Below, piece by piece: positions 35,376 to 45,985 of a stretch of DNA of 64,000 bases. The number at the start of each line of letters is the position of its first letter. The first letter of the stretch is position 1. The notes below the pieces were generated by a model, which had not been told where the DNA came from, searched no databases, and saw only the letters and a list, made by a program, of their open reading frames with translations. Source of the stretch: Taxawa tesnikishii (nom. ined.) (Eukaryota; Ascomycota; Dothideomycetes; Dothideales); NCBI GenBank assembly GCA_030247885.1, contig JAPDRO010000018.1, positions 248,001 through 312,000 of the forward strand. Direction: 5' to 3'. The position numbers and the translations under genes were made by a program.

Positions 35376-37013
35376 TCAGCTCCTCTTTCCTAACTCGACG
35401 TCTCCACCATCGTCCCAGTCATCCCAATCTGATCCCCCAACTTTCTTGCCGATGAGCACGCCGACAGCCGTCAAGCCAACTGCAACGAGGAACCAGCTCT
35501 CGAACCAGCCCTCAACAAAACGACCTTCCAGCGGGGCTCCCAATGCTTCTGTGATGACGCTGCTGACCTCGTCGGGAAGATTGCTTCGCAGCAGCAACGC
35601 AGAACTTATTACATACGTTCCTGCTATCTGCGAGATGATAAGTGGCAATGACACTTGCGTCTGCTGCATCAGGCCTGGTGCAAAGCGAGCAAACAGCCTG
35701 AACGTCTGCAGTACCGCATTGAAGGACGCAAGAAGCATAACCCCGGAGAGTGCGAACGAAATCTGCCGGGACCACGCAGCCCTGTCGAGCGTCGGGTCGT
35801 AGTGTGTTGTGAGGAGAGCAAGTACGTTGTTGATCGGGTCCGATGTTGCGAAAGTGGTACTTGGCTGCCACCAGCGGCGCAATGAGGAGAGCGACGTTGC
35901 CGCAATGCGATAGAGACAATACAGCGCAAACACAAAACTGAATCTGTTGAGCAGACGTCCGATGTGAGTGTGAGCCCGTTGCTGCGCCGAGCGCCGCGCT
36001 CGAAGCGTGGAGGCAGAGGAAGCCAGGGTGTTGCACATGGTCTCGAGGCCCGCGATCTCCATCTCCAACGTACGTTGTTCATTGACGTCCGCATTACCGC
36101 GAATGCTGCCCACCATCCGCGTCATGAAACCCTTGTCTTGCGGGGTTTCGGACATCTTGCGTTGTAGAGCTCGTAGACGACTCCGTTTCGTGGCGAGCAT
36201 GTCCTGAGAGGCAACCAGACCGGATTCCTTTCGCGCGATGTCTGAGTCGCGTACAAGTCGGTGCCGTACTCCGAAGGTCTGCCATATCGATGACACTGCA
36301 GCAAACCCGGCCAGGGAGGCCATCAACGATATTCCGATTATGCCAATGCGCTCTAAGCAAGCTTCGACAAAGCCATGATTGTCGGGCGGAGAGCCAGCTT
36401 GTTCATGCAGAGATGCTGGCAGTAAGGACGTATGCGGTAGGTACCAGAAGACGAGCAACCACGCTGCCAAAAGAGCAATCTCGAGAACATATCGGAAACC
36501 GAAACGGAACCGGGACTTTCTGGTTGATACGTTGTCAGAAGAGGATCTCAGATATCCCGAGACCCAAGAGTGTAGCTCGAGTGCTGGTGTCACGATGACG
36601 ATAAGTACGAGAAGGGAAGACAGCGTTATTCGTAAAGCAAGGCCGCGCGCAGCCGGATTGAGCGTATTCGATATCTCGGCTAACAGAAGCTCCACAAGCA
36701 CTGCTGAGAGGGCGATAGTAACTGCAAACGTGACAGCAGCGATGCGCTTTGCGGTCGCTCTGTTGGTTCCTTGTATGCTATGACTGCTAGGCCTGAAAGT
36801 GTCCGTGTTGAACTTTGGAAGTCCATGCTTTTGACTCTTCGGCGCCGACCCTGAAAGCAGAGGAAACAGCTTCTGAAATACCACAGCCGCGACAACCAAG
36901 AAGGTAAATGCGAATGGTAGCGACGAGAAGGCGATGGTCGATGGCGGGAATGAATCGAGTCTCCGCTGGAGGTAGGCCGGGCGGCAGTCATCGCAATCGT
37001 CTGTCGGGATCAT
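35376..37013 (-). CDS. Golgi pH regulator / GPR89 family membrane protein
   Basis: A multi-pass membrane protein of the GPHR (GPR89, plant GTG) family, thought to act as an anion channel needed for acid pH in the Golgi. A single unbroken frame from ATG at 37013 gives 545 residues; an upstream TTG at 37034 is not a likely start. I count eight or nine hydrophobic segments, for example TIAFSSLPFAFTFLVVAAVV, LLVLIVIVTPALELHSWVSG and IGIIGISLMASLAGFAAVSS. Family hallmarks are the GFAAVSSIW motif, a charged central coiled-coil segment (ATKRSRLRALQRKMSE), and the C-terminal domain with PLIISQIAGTYVISSALLLR. The C-terminus is acidic (DWDDWDDGGD). Topology and ligand are not visible in sequence. Confidence 0.88.
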   Translation of the reverse strand: MIPTDDCDDCRPAYLQRRLDSFPPSTIAFSSLPFAFTFLVVAAVVFQKLFPLLSGSAPKSQKHGLPKFNTDTFRPSSHSIQGTNRATAKRIAAVTFAVTIALSAVLVELLLAEISNTLNPAARGLALRITLSSLLVLIVIVTPALELHSWVSGYLRSSSDNVSTRKSRFRFGFRYVLEIALLAAWLLVFWYLPHTSLLPASLHEQAGSPPDNHGFVEACLERIGIIGISLMASLAGFAAVSSIWQTFGVRHRLVRDSDIARKESGLVASQDMLATKRSRLRALQRKMSETPQDKGFMTRMVGSIRGNADVNEQRTLEMEIAGLETMCNTLASSASTLRARRSAQQRAHTHIGRLLNRFSFVFALYCLYRIAATSLSSLRRWWQPSTTFATSDPINNVLALLTTHYDPTLDRAAWSRQISFALSGVMLLASFNAVLQTFRLFARFAPGLMQQTQVSLPLIISQIAGTYVISSALLLRSNLPDEVSSVITEALGAPLEGRFVEGWFESWFLVAVGLTAVGVLIGKKVGGSDWDDWDDGGDVELGKRS

Positions 37014-38523
37014 CTGTTTGTTCCGCCGTTGCAAAAGGTGTACAGCTGTAAATGCGCACTCGGGAACAAGGGCGCGAGCATTGATTTATTGAGCGCGAGG
37101 CGGTGGTGGAGGGTAAGACAAGGCAGTTACGCGACGGTAGGTAAATGCGACAACAAGTACGCGGCCCAAACGGCCGATCACCTTGCAGATGTTTCGACGT
37201 ACGTCACGCCTTGCGTCTCCATCGTGCTACCCGCGAGCACTATAGCTGGTACCATTTGATCAAGCGTGACAAAACTCATACTTTTCCTGGCGCCAACCTG
37301 AGCATTACGGCGAACCGCTTCGTGTCCGCCTCTAGCTCTCGTTTTCACATGATACGATGGATCGGCAGAATCCCTTATCACGTTATCGACTTTTACCGCC
37401 CTCAATAGCGTGATCGAGCTAAAGATATCTACGTCCTTTCTCGATGCTCTTCGCCCCGCTTCTTCCACTCAAAGATGGCGGTGATAGATCCATGCTGCGC
37501 CGGCCGTGGACGCAGCGTGTATTGTCGGTGCCGGCCCAGTACAGTCTATCAGCCAAGGGCTCGTCTTCGAAGGGGCCGAGAGACTGATGAGAACTTTGAT
37601 TGTGTATTGCAAACGGACAACGTCGGATCCGTGCACAAGCTGAGCGCCACGAAGCGGTTCACATCCGAATCAGAGGTAGAGAGAAGCGCGTCGAAAACAG
37701 GGATCAGGTGGTGGTGGTGGTGGTGGTGGTGGTCGTGACCAACGTCTCCGCGAAACATCTCAAGCAAGGGTCAATGCCACGGCCGTAGGACTCCTGCCCT
37801 CTATGTATATACGTGCTTAAGATCCTGTATGGTAACGAGCAAGCAGTGGTGCAGGGCTCTTGGTTATTCGTGTTCATCTTAGCTCCGGTTTCGGATTCAG
37901 GATTAGTAAGCGTAATACGGAGGTCTGTCGGCTTTGAGCTTGTAAATGACCTATGCAAGCCTACCATTACGGAAGCAATCGTGAATTGTCAAGCGACTGA
38001 TCTCTCTTTCCTGCAGGATAAAGCGAACTAGACAGTCCAACACTTCTTGCAAAGCTTTCTGTAGGACGACCCAATCAAGCCGTTTGGCTTCTTTGCTCGG
38101 CACATCCCGCGCTTGCCGAGCGAACCCGATCGCTGTAGTGCACTTCAAGCTGCTGACTGTATTCGTCGCGCTTGCTTAATCATCGCATCGCAACATCCAT
38201 CATCAAGGTGAGTGACCAGATTCCTTGCCATCGCTACAAGACGCCGCACGCCTCAGACACAGGAACTCGGTTCAACATGGCGGGCACTACCTCATCGCAT
38301 GTCGCTGCTCTCGCGTGCGCATCACTGACGGAGCCGATAACAGACAACGAGTGTGCCGTCTGCACAAACCGAAACGCCCGACATCTTGCGCTTCACTTGC
38401 GGCCGGCCTGATTGATAGCCGTATTAACTGTACCACTGCCTCGTCCCGAGAGCGGACAACAGTGTCCCGTAATCCGCAACGTTCGAGCAGACCTATTGCC
38501 ATTTGCGACACTTTCTTGCGACC
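37014..38523. other. intergenic region between divergent GPHR and KapC-like genes
   Basis: About 1.5 kb with no recognisable gene. It contains a GGT microsatellite at 37707-37733. The region should include the promoters of both flanking genes. Confidence 0.5.
37707..37733. repeat. (GGT)9 microsatellite
   Basis: Nine uninterrupted GGT units, intergenic. Confidence 0.9.
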
Positions 38524-39496
38524 ATGCAGCACTCTGCTCAGGTAAGCTGAGCCATACGGCCAGTGCCCCGTAACGTGTCGCTGACTGTTCCTTACTTAGG
38601 AGCCGCATCCTAACTTTGAAATGAGTGAGTAATCCATCCTAATTCTCTCCGCCCAGTTGATGATGTCTCTAAATACTCATACTACTGGTACAGGTCTTCG
38701 CGACCAACTCATTGCTGCGCAGCAGCCTCAATCGCTACCCCCACCGCCCCAATACCACGGTCCAGATCCATACCCTCAGGCCGGTCCTGTCAGTCCGCAC
38801 AATCACATAGATCCAAACATCGGTTCTCCTGCTGGAGGTCAACCGTACAACATGAGTGGTGACAGTGGTGTGGGAGATCATTCTGGCGAGAGGCCGACCA
38901 AGCGGGAGCTGTCGACTACGAAGCGGGCAGCACAGAACAGGGCAGCACAGGTAGGCCATACATACACGCGTGTCTGTTTCCACCACTCACGCACATTTCA
39001 GCGCGCTTTCCGGCAGCGAAAGGAGGCCTACATTGTCAAGCTTGAGAACCAGGTCAAGGAGTCGGAAGCACTCGCGAAAGACTACGAGCATTTGCGGCAG
39101 GAGAACTACCAGTTGCGAGAGTATATCCTCACTTTGCAAGCGAGGTCACTGGAGTCCTCAACAGACTTGCCGCCTCCGCCACCAACAATCAGGCTGGGCA
39201 GCCCTGGCAACAACGCGCCTCCCCGAAACTATCAGCCCTCACCTAGAACGAACGAGGAGCTCCCACGTTTCGAGCCATCACGGAGCCAGACCTCGCCTTC
39301 ACGCTTGTCTAACGATGCGCATGAGAACGCCGAACTGCCAATCGGAGACATCAACGCTTTGCAGGCTGCTGCTGCACAAGCAGGTGAGCTCGGAAATACT
39401 TCAGAAGAGCAACATCCTGAGCATCACCCGGATCACCCACAGTACCAGTACGCGGACTATCCTAGCAAGCGGCCCCGCCAAGATAGCTTGGAATAG
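38524..39496 (+). CDS. kapC: bZIP transcription factor, KapC-like
   Basis: A basic leucine-zipper regulator resembling Aspergillus KapC. Four exons: 38524-38541 (18 nt), 38600-38624 (25 nt), 38694-38950 and 39002-39496, total 264 residues, no frame breaks. The first two tiny exons encode MQHSAQEPHPNFEM and lead to SLRDQLIAAQQ, which matches the start of KapC. The basic region is TKRAAQNRAAQRAFRQRKEA, followed by a zipper with KLENQVKESEALAKDYEHLR and NYQLREYIL. A 51-nt intron splits the basic region exactly between AAQ and RAF. This intron has no stop and keeps frame, so if retained it would insert 17 residues into the DNA-contact helix. The C-terminal half is Pro/Ser/Glu-rich and likely disordered. 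Confidence 0.82.
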
Positions 39497-40251
39497 GCTT
39501 CCCACCGGTGATGTCAGGGCACCGAATCTGGACTGGCCAAAACTTCTCCTTACAAACCTCGGCGTTTTTCCATCTCTATCTCCAAGGACATTCACGGGGT
39601 GTCCTCTGCTTCAATTATACCACGGCAGTTTTTCCGGTTTGATGGGTCTTGTAGGGGCATCACGGCGTTGCGAGAGGTTGATATCAAAGAATCAGCGTGG
39701 GCGTACGGCGTGTATAACATCGCGGCCAGGTCTGTCACCATACGCCAGCCAGCTACTGAGGACAGCAATGCGAGTGGTAAGTTAATCATTGACTCCCATC
39801 TAGTGTCTATAGCACATCAAGGATTGTTAGTGTCTCACAACATATGCTTGTTCCGCATTACGCTTTCTCAGCTTCGGCAAGGCTGAGTGCCATAAGAGTT
39901 TGTTCTTGGCGAAACAACTTTCTCGTGATACAGGTCGGATGTCTGGTTGCCTGAACTCACAGCCACCCGACACACAGCTCTAAGTTTTCGACATTTCTCG
40001 CATTTAATATGGCCTTCAGCGATCGTCACCCCCATACTGGGCTAGACTCCACGATCTGCGTCGGGTCGATCTTCTTCTTTCGCATCGGCCATCCGGGTCA
40101 TACACAGCAAATATCTCAGGCAGCAGCAGATACAAGGTAGTTGAGTACGTGTACGTGAAGTCAACAGTATCATACCCCTGGCGAAAGTGGGTACTTTCAC
40201 ACCGCAACACCACGCAAACTTCACCTGGGCCTTGCACTCGAACTAGCACTC
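39497..40251. other. intergenic region downstream of the KapC-like gene
   Basis: No gene recognised; it probably holds the KapC 3' end and the promoter of the next plus-strand gene. Confidence 0.5.
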
Positions 40252-41186
40252 ATGCCTCCAAGGTCTGTTGCTAATCCGCAACAACTCAACGAGGAGTTTG
40301 ACTTGGTCGACCTCGATATGAATTCCGACGCACACACGCCAAATCCTGACCATCTATCCTCGCCACGTCCACAAAGCACATCTGCTACTACGCCGAAGAA
40401 CTTGAGCCCCTACGGGGACTCCCAAGACGACGACCGCATGTATCAAATGCGTACCTCCGCCACCAAGGACAGCGACGAGAACGAGGATGATTTCGAGATG
40501 CTCGAAATTCCATCAGAACAAGTGCCTTCCTCTTCACCCGCATCCAACTCCACTGGCCACCTCAAGGACCACCTTCTCACCTTGCAACCTCTCCAGCGTA
40601 CCGCAGCTGCTGCGAGCAAGCTGGCAACGGCGAGAGTCTCGAATGCTATCGGCAAAGCCCGCAATATGGCGGCAGATTATATCAGCAAAGACAGCACTCC
40701 ACCACGGCGCACTGAACGCGGTTCTCGCGCCGGTATGGGTTTTCGGATGACGCCGTAACCGTGTCAGCGGTTGCGCAAGACAGCGTGACCGGCGTGACCA
40801 AGATAAGCATGTACAACGTTCGTGCTGCCGGCCTCCTGGGTCACGGCCGTGTACGCAATGTTAGCGGTGCGAACGCCGACATTCCGTACGAAAAGCATGC
40901 CCAGAACGAGTTCGACGACGTCGATATCAGTGCGGAAGAGAGCGAAGAGTCAGTGTTTGACGGCGACGGGTTTGAGCTTGTGCATGCCGATGACACGGAA
41001 CAGCAGCCGCGGGAGAGAACCCGAGCGTCATGGAAAAGAGATGAGCATGGCTTTGCGGTCTCGGATGAGGACAGGTTGGCAAGGCTGGACCGGTATAGAG
41101 CGTTGCTGGAGCAGGGGCGGAAGGCGAGGGAGAAGGAGATGGAAGAGCTTAGGCGTGAGGAGATGGAGGGGCCGATGAGTTGGTGA
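40252..41186 (+). CDS. hypothetical acidic protein
   Basis: I do not recognise this protein, about 311 residues. The first half is rich in Ser, Asp, Glu and Pro (EEFDLVDLDMNSDA, SDENEDDFEMLEIPSEQ). The middle holds Ala-rich helical sequence (TAAAASKLATARVSNAIGKA). The second half has an acidic patch DDVDISAEESEESVFDGDG and ends with a charged helix (RLDRYRALLEQGRKAREKEM) and the terminus GPMSW. A single-base break in the T run 40740-40743 separates the halves; with one T supplied, the two frames join through SDDAVTVSAVAQDS. No introns, signal peptide or membrane segment are seen. It is probably a soluble, partly disordered protein restricted to related fungi. Confidence 0.6.
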
Positions 41187-41844
41187 GGCAAGTCCTAAAA
41201 CACGAGAGCCGGATGGTGAGGACCAGTGGGGGGGGGGGGGTAGCGATATACCTGGAGCAAGACGTCCGCTGCCCCTCCTCCTTCGAAGAAGACGACATTT
41301 GTCACGAGTGCGACGAACGAGAAAGCGGAGCTGGTGTACCGGCCGAAAGCTCTCCTAAACCTAGCGTCATCATCGGCAGATACTGCTTGCGAATGATACC
41401 CCACTAGTATGAATCTGGCTGCGAAGGCGACGTCAATCCGAAGGCAGTACGCCGCTTGAACACATGACAATGAGGAAAGCTTTCCAGACTGATCCAGCAA
41501 GAGCACCGAAATCAGGCTTGGAAAGCCGATCAACATGTGCCAACCAGTATACATACCCTTCGGCGAAATGCCCTCCTTACCTTGCATACCCCACACGAAA
41601 CAACACGAACACAAAGTACTCCTCGAGCTACATACCGACGACATTCACGCACAATCCTCATAGGTATAACCATTTCGAGGACCCAAAGGGCGAGCGAGTA
41701 TGGTCTGACAGTACAGAATATCGACACGAACATCTATCGACAAGCTCCATCCACGCCAGAAACTCCGAACACTTCCACGGTCCAGCCACTACCTTCCCCA
41801 CTCGTCTTTCAAATCCTTTAGCACTCAAGCAATCCCCAAGCACA
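41187..41844. other. intergenic region with a poly-G run
   Basis: No gene recognised. A 13-base G run lies at 41228-41240. An open frame leads in from about 41464 but has no motifs before the methionine at 41845. Confidence 0.45.
41228..41240 (+). repeat. poly-G run of 13
   Basis: Thirteen consecutive G. In view of the homopolymer problem in this window, its exact length is doubtful. Confidence 0.8.
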
Positions 41845-42191
41845 ATGTGCATTCGATTTGCGATACCGCTGAAGTGCACCCGCTGCGGTCACGGCTGGTT
41901 CAAGACCGACGACCACCAATTCTGCCCCTACAAGGCAGAGCAAAATGAGGACGGGGAATGGGAATGTGACTGGCTGGCGGACAAAGATCCTCGTTCCGGC
42001 GGTGTAGCTGTGCTGGTGAAGATGCCCTCGGAGATGCTGTCTTACTACGGGGAGAGGTTGTTTGCTTGTCTTGCGGCAAGAAGACCATGGTCGGTTCGGG
42101 AATGCCGTGGAACCCTTCTCGGGATCAGCTGCGCGAAATGACAATCTCGACGTCGAAGCTTCTTGAGTATCTGCAGGATCGGCTGCGGTGA
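41845..42191 (+). CDS. small split zinc-ribbon-like protein
   Basis: A probable 115-residue protein of unknown function. Near the N-terminus is LKCTRCGHGWFKTDDHQFCP, with a CxxC pair, a nearby His and a further Cys. About 55 residues later a second pair appears in VVCLSCGKKTMVGSGMPWNP, and the protein ends with a helix STSKLLEYLQDRLR. The two cysteine pairs could build one zinc ribbon. The two parts lie in different frames, joined if one base is supplied in the G run 42049-42052; as written, the first frame runs on to 42141 with no second pair. It ends 245 bases from the tail of the STAND gene, convergent to it. Start chosen at 41845 because sequence upstream lacks protein-like features. Confidence 0.6.
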
Positions 42192-42435
42192 TGCTCTATG
42201 ACGGAGCTACTGAGGACGTTGGATACGCTTGAGGAGTGTTTGGTATTCAGCTTGCGTGCAATCGCCTGTTGAGCCATGACTGCTGTGTTCTCGATACACC
42301 CTTTTTCCAACAAATCAATAACCTGACCATGCTTGTCGCTTCAATGATCTAGTTCGTTCGTCAACGTGAGTGTGCTAGGCAACGACAACGGGTGACGTGC
42401 TCCTTGAACAGCTGGCGGTAGTAGAAGCCTCTCAG

Positions 42436-45400
42436 TCAGGCTTTGGAGTCCAGTCCAGGTGCCTCACGGTCGATCATTCTCACAGCACCGCGGCTTTGAA
42501 GGAGTTTAGCAACATCCATATCCCTGTCTGCTAAATAACCCGAGAACCTGGATCCGGCACCATGTGTTGCCAGGGCTAGAAGAGACATCCGCCGCCGACG
42601 ATTCCACAACCAGCCCGTGCCGTGCTTATACCAGGATCTGCGGAAGATTACATCTTGGTTCGGGTCCATCCCTCCATCAAGAAGTATCTTAACAATCTCG
42701 CTCCGGGTAGATCCATATGGAAAACCAGTAGGGTCGCGAGACATCACCGCAGCAAATGCAGATCCTACTCCTTCACAGTCTTGTCTATTGCAGTCTGCAC
42801 CAACGTCAACGAGCAACTGCACGACCTCTCTCCTACGGTGTCTGCAAGCTGTCTGCAGAGCAGTATGTGGGTCAGACCAATTTTCCTTAAACTGCCATGT
42901 GTTTGGCAACAGCCGGTCGAAATCCACACCGTGGTCTAAGCACATCCGAACGACATCCGTACATCCGCCCTCGGCTGTAGCGTCCAGCAGGTCGTTAGAC
43001 TTAAAGTCAATGAGCGCTCCTCTATCCACAAGCAGGTCGAAGACATCCTGGCGACCTTTCCTTGCCACTCTTTTCGCTAACAGATTCGCTACCCGTACGT
43101 CAAAATGGGCGCCCTTCTCGAGGAGCAATTTCGTCCAGCTTACGTTCCCTGCTGCTTCCAAGGGAGTAATTAGAAGGCTGTTTCTAGGGTCGGGATCCAA
43201 TGCGTGGACATCCGCTCCTGCATCAAGTAGTAACTGAATAACCCTTTCCACTGCACTCGAGGCGCCTTTGTGGGAAACGGCGAGCCACAATGCGCTAGGG
43301 CGACCTGAACCTCCCATGTTGACTTTAGCTCCACAGCGGAGCAACTGAGCCACGGTCTCTGCATACTTCAGCATAGACCTATGTGGCACGTACAAGCGTG
43401 AGAGCCAGAGTGGGAAACAAGCTGCCTGAAGAGCGTGCCCATGTGCCCCACCTTGCTCGTTCACGTCACAGCCTTTGTTGACTAGTGTTCCAATCACTGA
43501 ATAAAGGCCAAACCAGGCAGCTGTGTGGATTGCTGGGCTGCGTGTATCAAACCACTTCCTGGCCATGAGAGGCTGGTGAAGCAGAGACCATGTATTCACA
43601 GAACCGCGTCGCTTGATCTCGAGACTGAGGAGGTCAAGCCAGTAGTACCTGAGCGAACGAGAAGTCAAGAGATCAACCTCCAGATGGGTTTCCGTCGATC
43701 GGGGCTTTTCTGCAGAAAGCTCGAAGTGCTCGAACCAATATCTACACGCATATTTCAACATACGCGGGCAGGAGTGGTGTGTGTCATAGAACTTCAATGC
43801 GGCAAAGTATTGGCGTTCATGAACATGACTGGCCGTTTGAATGCAGTTGCTGCAGTAGTCAAAGTTTGGACAAGCAAGACATTTATAACGGACCCCGGTA
43901 ATGGGAAATTTGCTGCAACCATTACATGAAACTGTATGGTGCACGGTACGGTCATCGCGAGGGTCGTTCTCCTCTTCTTTCTCTTTTATGTCCGTGCTTC
44001 CGTGATAATGTATAATGTAGGCAAGACAGCTTTGAGCGATGAATGAGTGTGCAGTGTCTGCATACAGTCGAAACTCTGGAGGAGCGCGGTCCGAGAAGAG
44101 ATATTCCTGCACCGAGAAGTGTGCCAGACGCACCAGTCCGCCATCTGCGCCCACCAGACTTGACAACACTTCCAGCAGTCTGTCTGGAGAGGTGCGGCTC
44201 TCTTCATCCACATACGGTTGGGCTGTGGGATTGGTGATGCAGGCTTCTTCCAGTGCGCCTGGAGTCAGTTCCTCTTTGGCGAAAACAAGCCATTGCATAG
44301 CAGTATGCGCCCGGCGCCGGCTTCTTTCATCGATACCCATCAGGATACGGAGATAAGTTTCGTCCAAAGTCTGCGGGAGTGCTTGCAAGACGGCACGGAT
44401 GTCCTTAGGACGCAGGTCCTTTATTTTTTGAGCTCTTCCACCTGACAAAAGGCCCATCGGAACCTGTGAAAAGCAAAAGGGTTGTGTAAGTGACATATAG
44501 CAAACATCTCATTCTAGATACTCACATTCCAGTGGCACCCTTACGCAAGGTGTTTTCAATCTCTTTCTTTATGGTTTGGTTAAGCTTGCTCAATCTTCGA
44601 TTCTCTTCAAGTTGTTGGGCGACGTATCTAGCTATGTCTGCATTCGCGCTATCGGTCATTATTGGTAGTCCCGACACACTTGTGGAGGCCATAGAATCTC
44701 TGATGTCCGCTTCCGGTCGACTGGCAATCAGAATGTGAAGACCAGGAAACTGCTGTGTTACGATTTCTTCAAGCCATCGGAGGACTCCTTCCCTTTCATC
44801 GTTCGATTCGGGACATTCATCTAAGCCGTCGATGACAATGAACGTCTCGTTGTTGTCCTTTAGGAGTAAGAAGAACATACGCCTTAAATCGTCAAGGGTT
44901 GGTTTATGCGGGGTCAGTCGATCGCGCATTTCTTTGATTTCCGGATCAACCGGACTCATCCGACAGAGCTGCGTAAGGAGGAATCGGAGCAGGTTTGCGT
45001 GTGTTTGTTTGCCGCTGTCTTGGAACGAGGAATAGAAGTACGCAAGTTTGGCACGAGGTTTGTTGATTAAATGCTCCAGATCCTCAATGATAGAAGAGCT
45101 AAGAATGGTTTTGCCACATCCAGCACTGCCGTAAAGTCATAGTAGAGTGGGTTGACCCTTTTTCCAATCAAGGTAAGCCTCGGACTGCAGAAACCAATCC
45201 CCCGTGCCGCTCGTGCATTTCCGGCGGGCCAATTCATGGTCACTACGGGAATCGGGCGCATCGAGCCATCCCAGGACCTTTTCAAGCTCTTCTTCCTCTT
45301 GTTTCGTCAGAATCGTTTTGATGTCGCTAGTAGCTGATTCGAGTTCAGCCTTGACGGCAGCAGTATCGATCTCGATACCAATCGCACGCCTTGCGATGAT

Positions 45401-45985
45401 GGAAACGTCCCCCTGAAAATGAGCGATATCTGATGACGTGGTCTCGACTGACTTCTTGATATCGAGAGTGTTATCCTCGACAGCCTTGGCCACCTTGATC
45501 AGATCTGTTGTCTGACATTTGATGTCTAGCAACGCCAGATTCGATGCCAGGCTGAGGTCCAGGTGGAGGGCATCGCAGGCGAGATCCACATTCTGCCTCA
45601 GATCGTGCACAATGTCTTTCAACTTGCCAAGTGTCCCTGAACGAAACGGATACCATGACCTCTGAGCCGCGGCAAAGGCCTTCTGCCTGAATCCGGAAGG
45701 CTGATCGTGTTCCCGGAGTTTGCGAAGTTTCTTCTTCAGCTTTTCCAGTCCTTCCTTGCAAGATTCGAGTGACTCCTTTACGCGATTGGCTCTGTCAACA
45801 TTCAAAGCTTTGCTGGTGAGGCTTTCCTTGATCAGGGCAAACGATTTACGCAGATTCCGTACAGTGGCATAGGTGCTCTGTATGTCTTCTGGGTAGCCTT
45901 TCCAAGCGTCGTAGTAGGACAGAATGCCCTGACAGATCTGGATTCCGAGCGAAGCAACGCCCACAACCGTACCAGCAACATCCAT
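42436..45985 (-). CDS. NACHT-ZZ-ankyrin STAND (NLR-like) protein
   Basis: A fungal NLR-like protein of the type linked to self/non-self recognition. The N-terminus (MDVAGTVVGVASLGIQICQG) resembles the helical death-fold-like domain common on fungal NACHT proteins. Next come the P-loop LYGSAGCGKTILSSS, the Walker B FIVIDGLDECPE and SRPEADI of the NACHT module, and a winged-helix region with LPQTLDETYLRIL. A ZZ-type zinc finger follows: CNGC-x11-CLAC-x5-C-x2-C with a distal HxH. About ten ankyrin-like repeats close the protein (for example GADVHALDPDPRNSLLITPL). One intron, 44464-44525. As written, the frame has an in-frame stop just before the P-loop (45137-45139) and a one-base break in the T6 run 44424-44429. 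About 1160 codons. It may be silenced, or separately expressed as a short N-terminal protein. Confidence 0.8.

Noticed and set aside
37014-38523. A gene in the 1.5 kb gap between GPHR and the KapC-like factor
   Set aside because: All frames are short and without motifs; the longest includes the GGT repeat.
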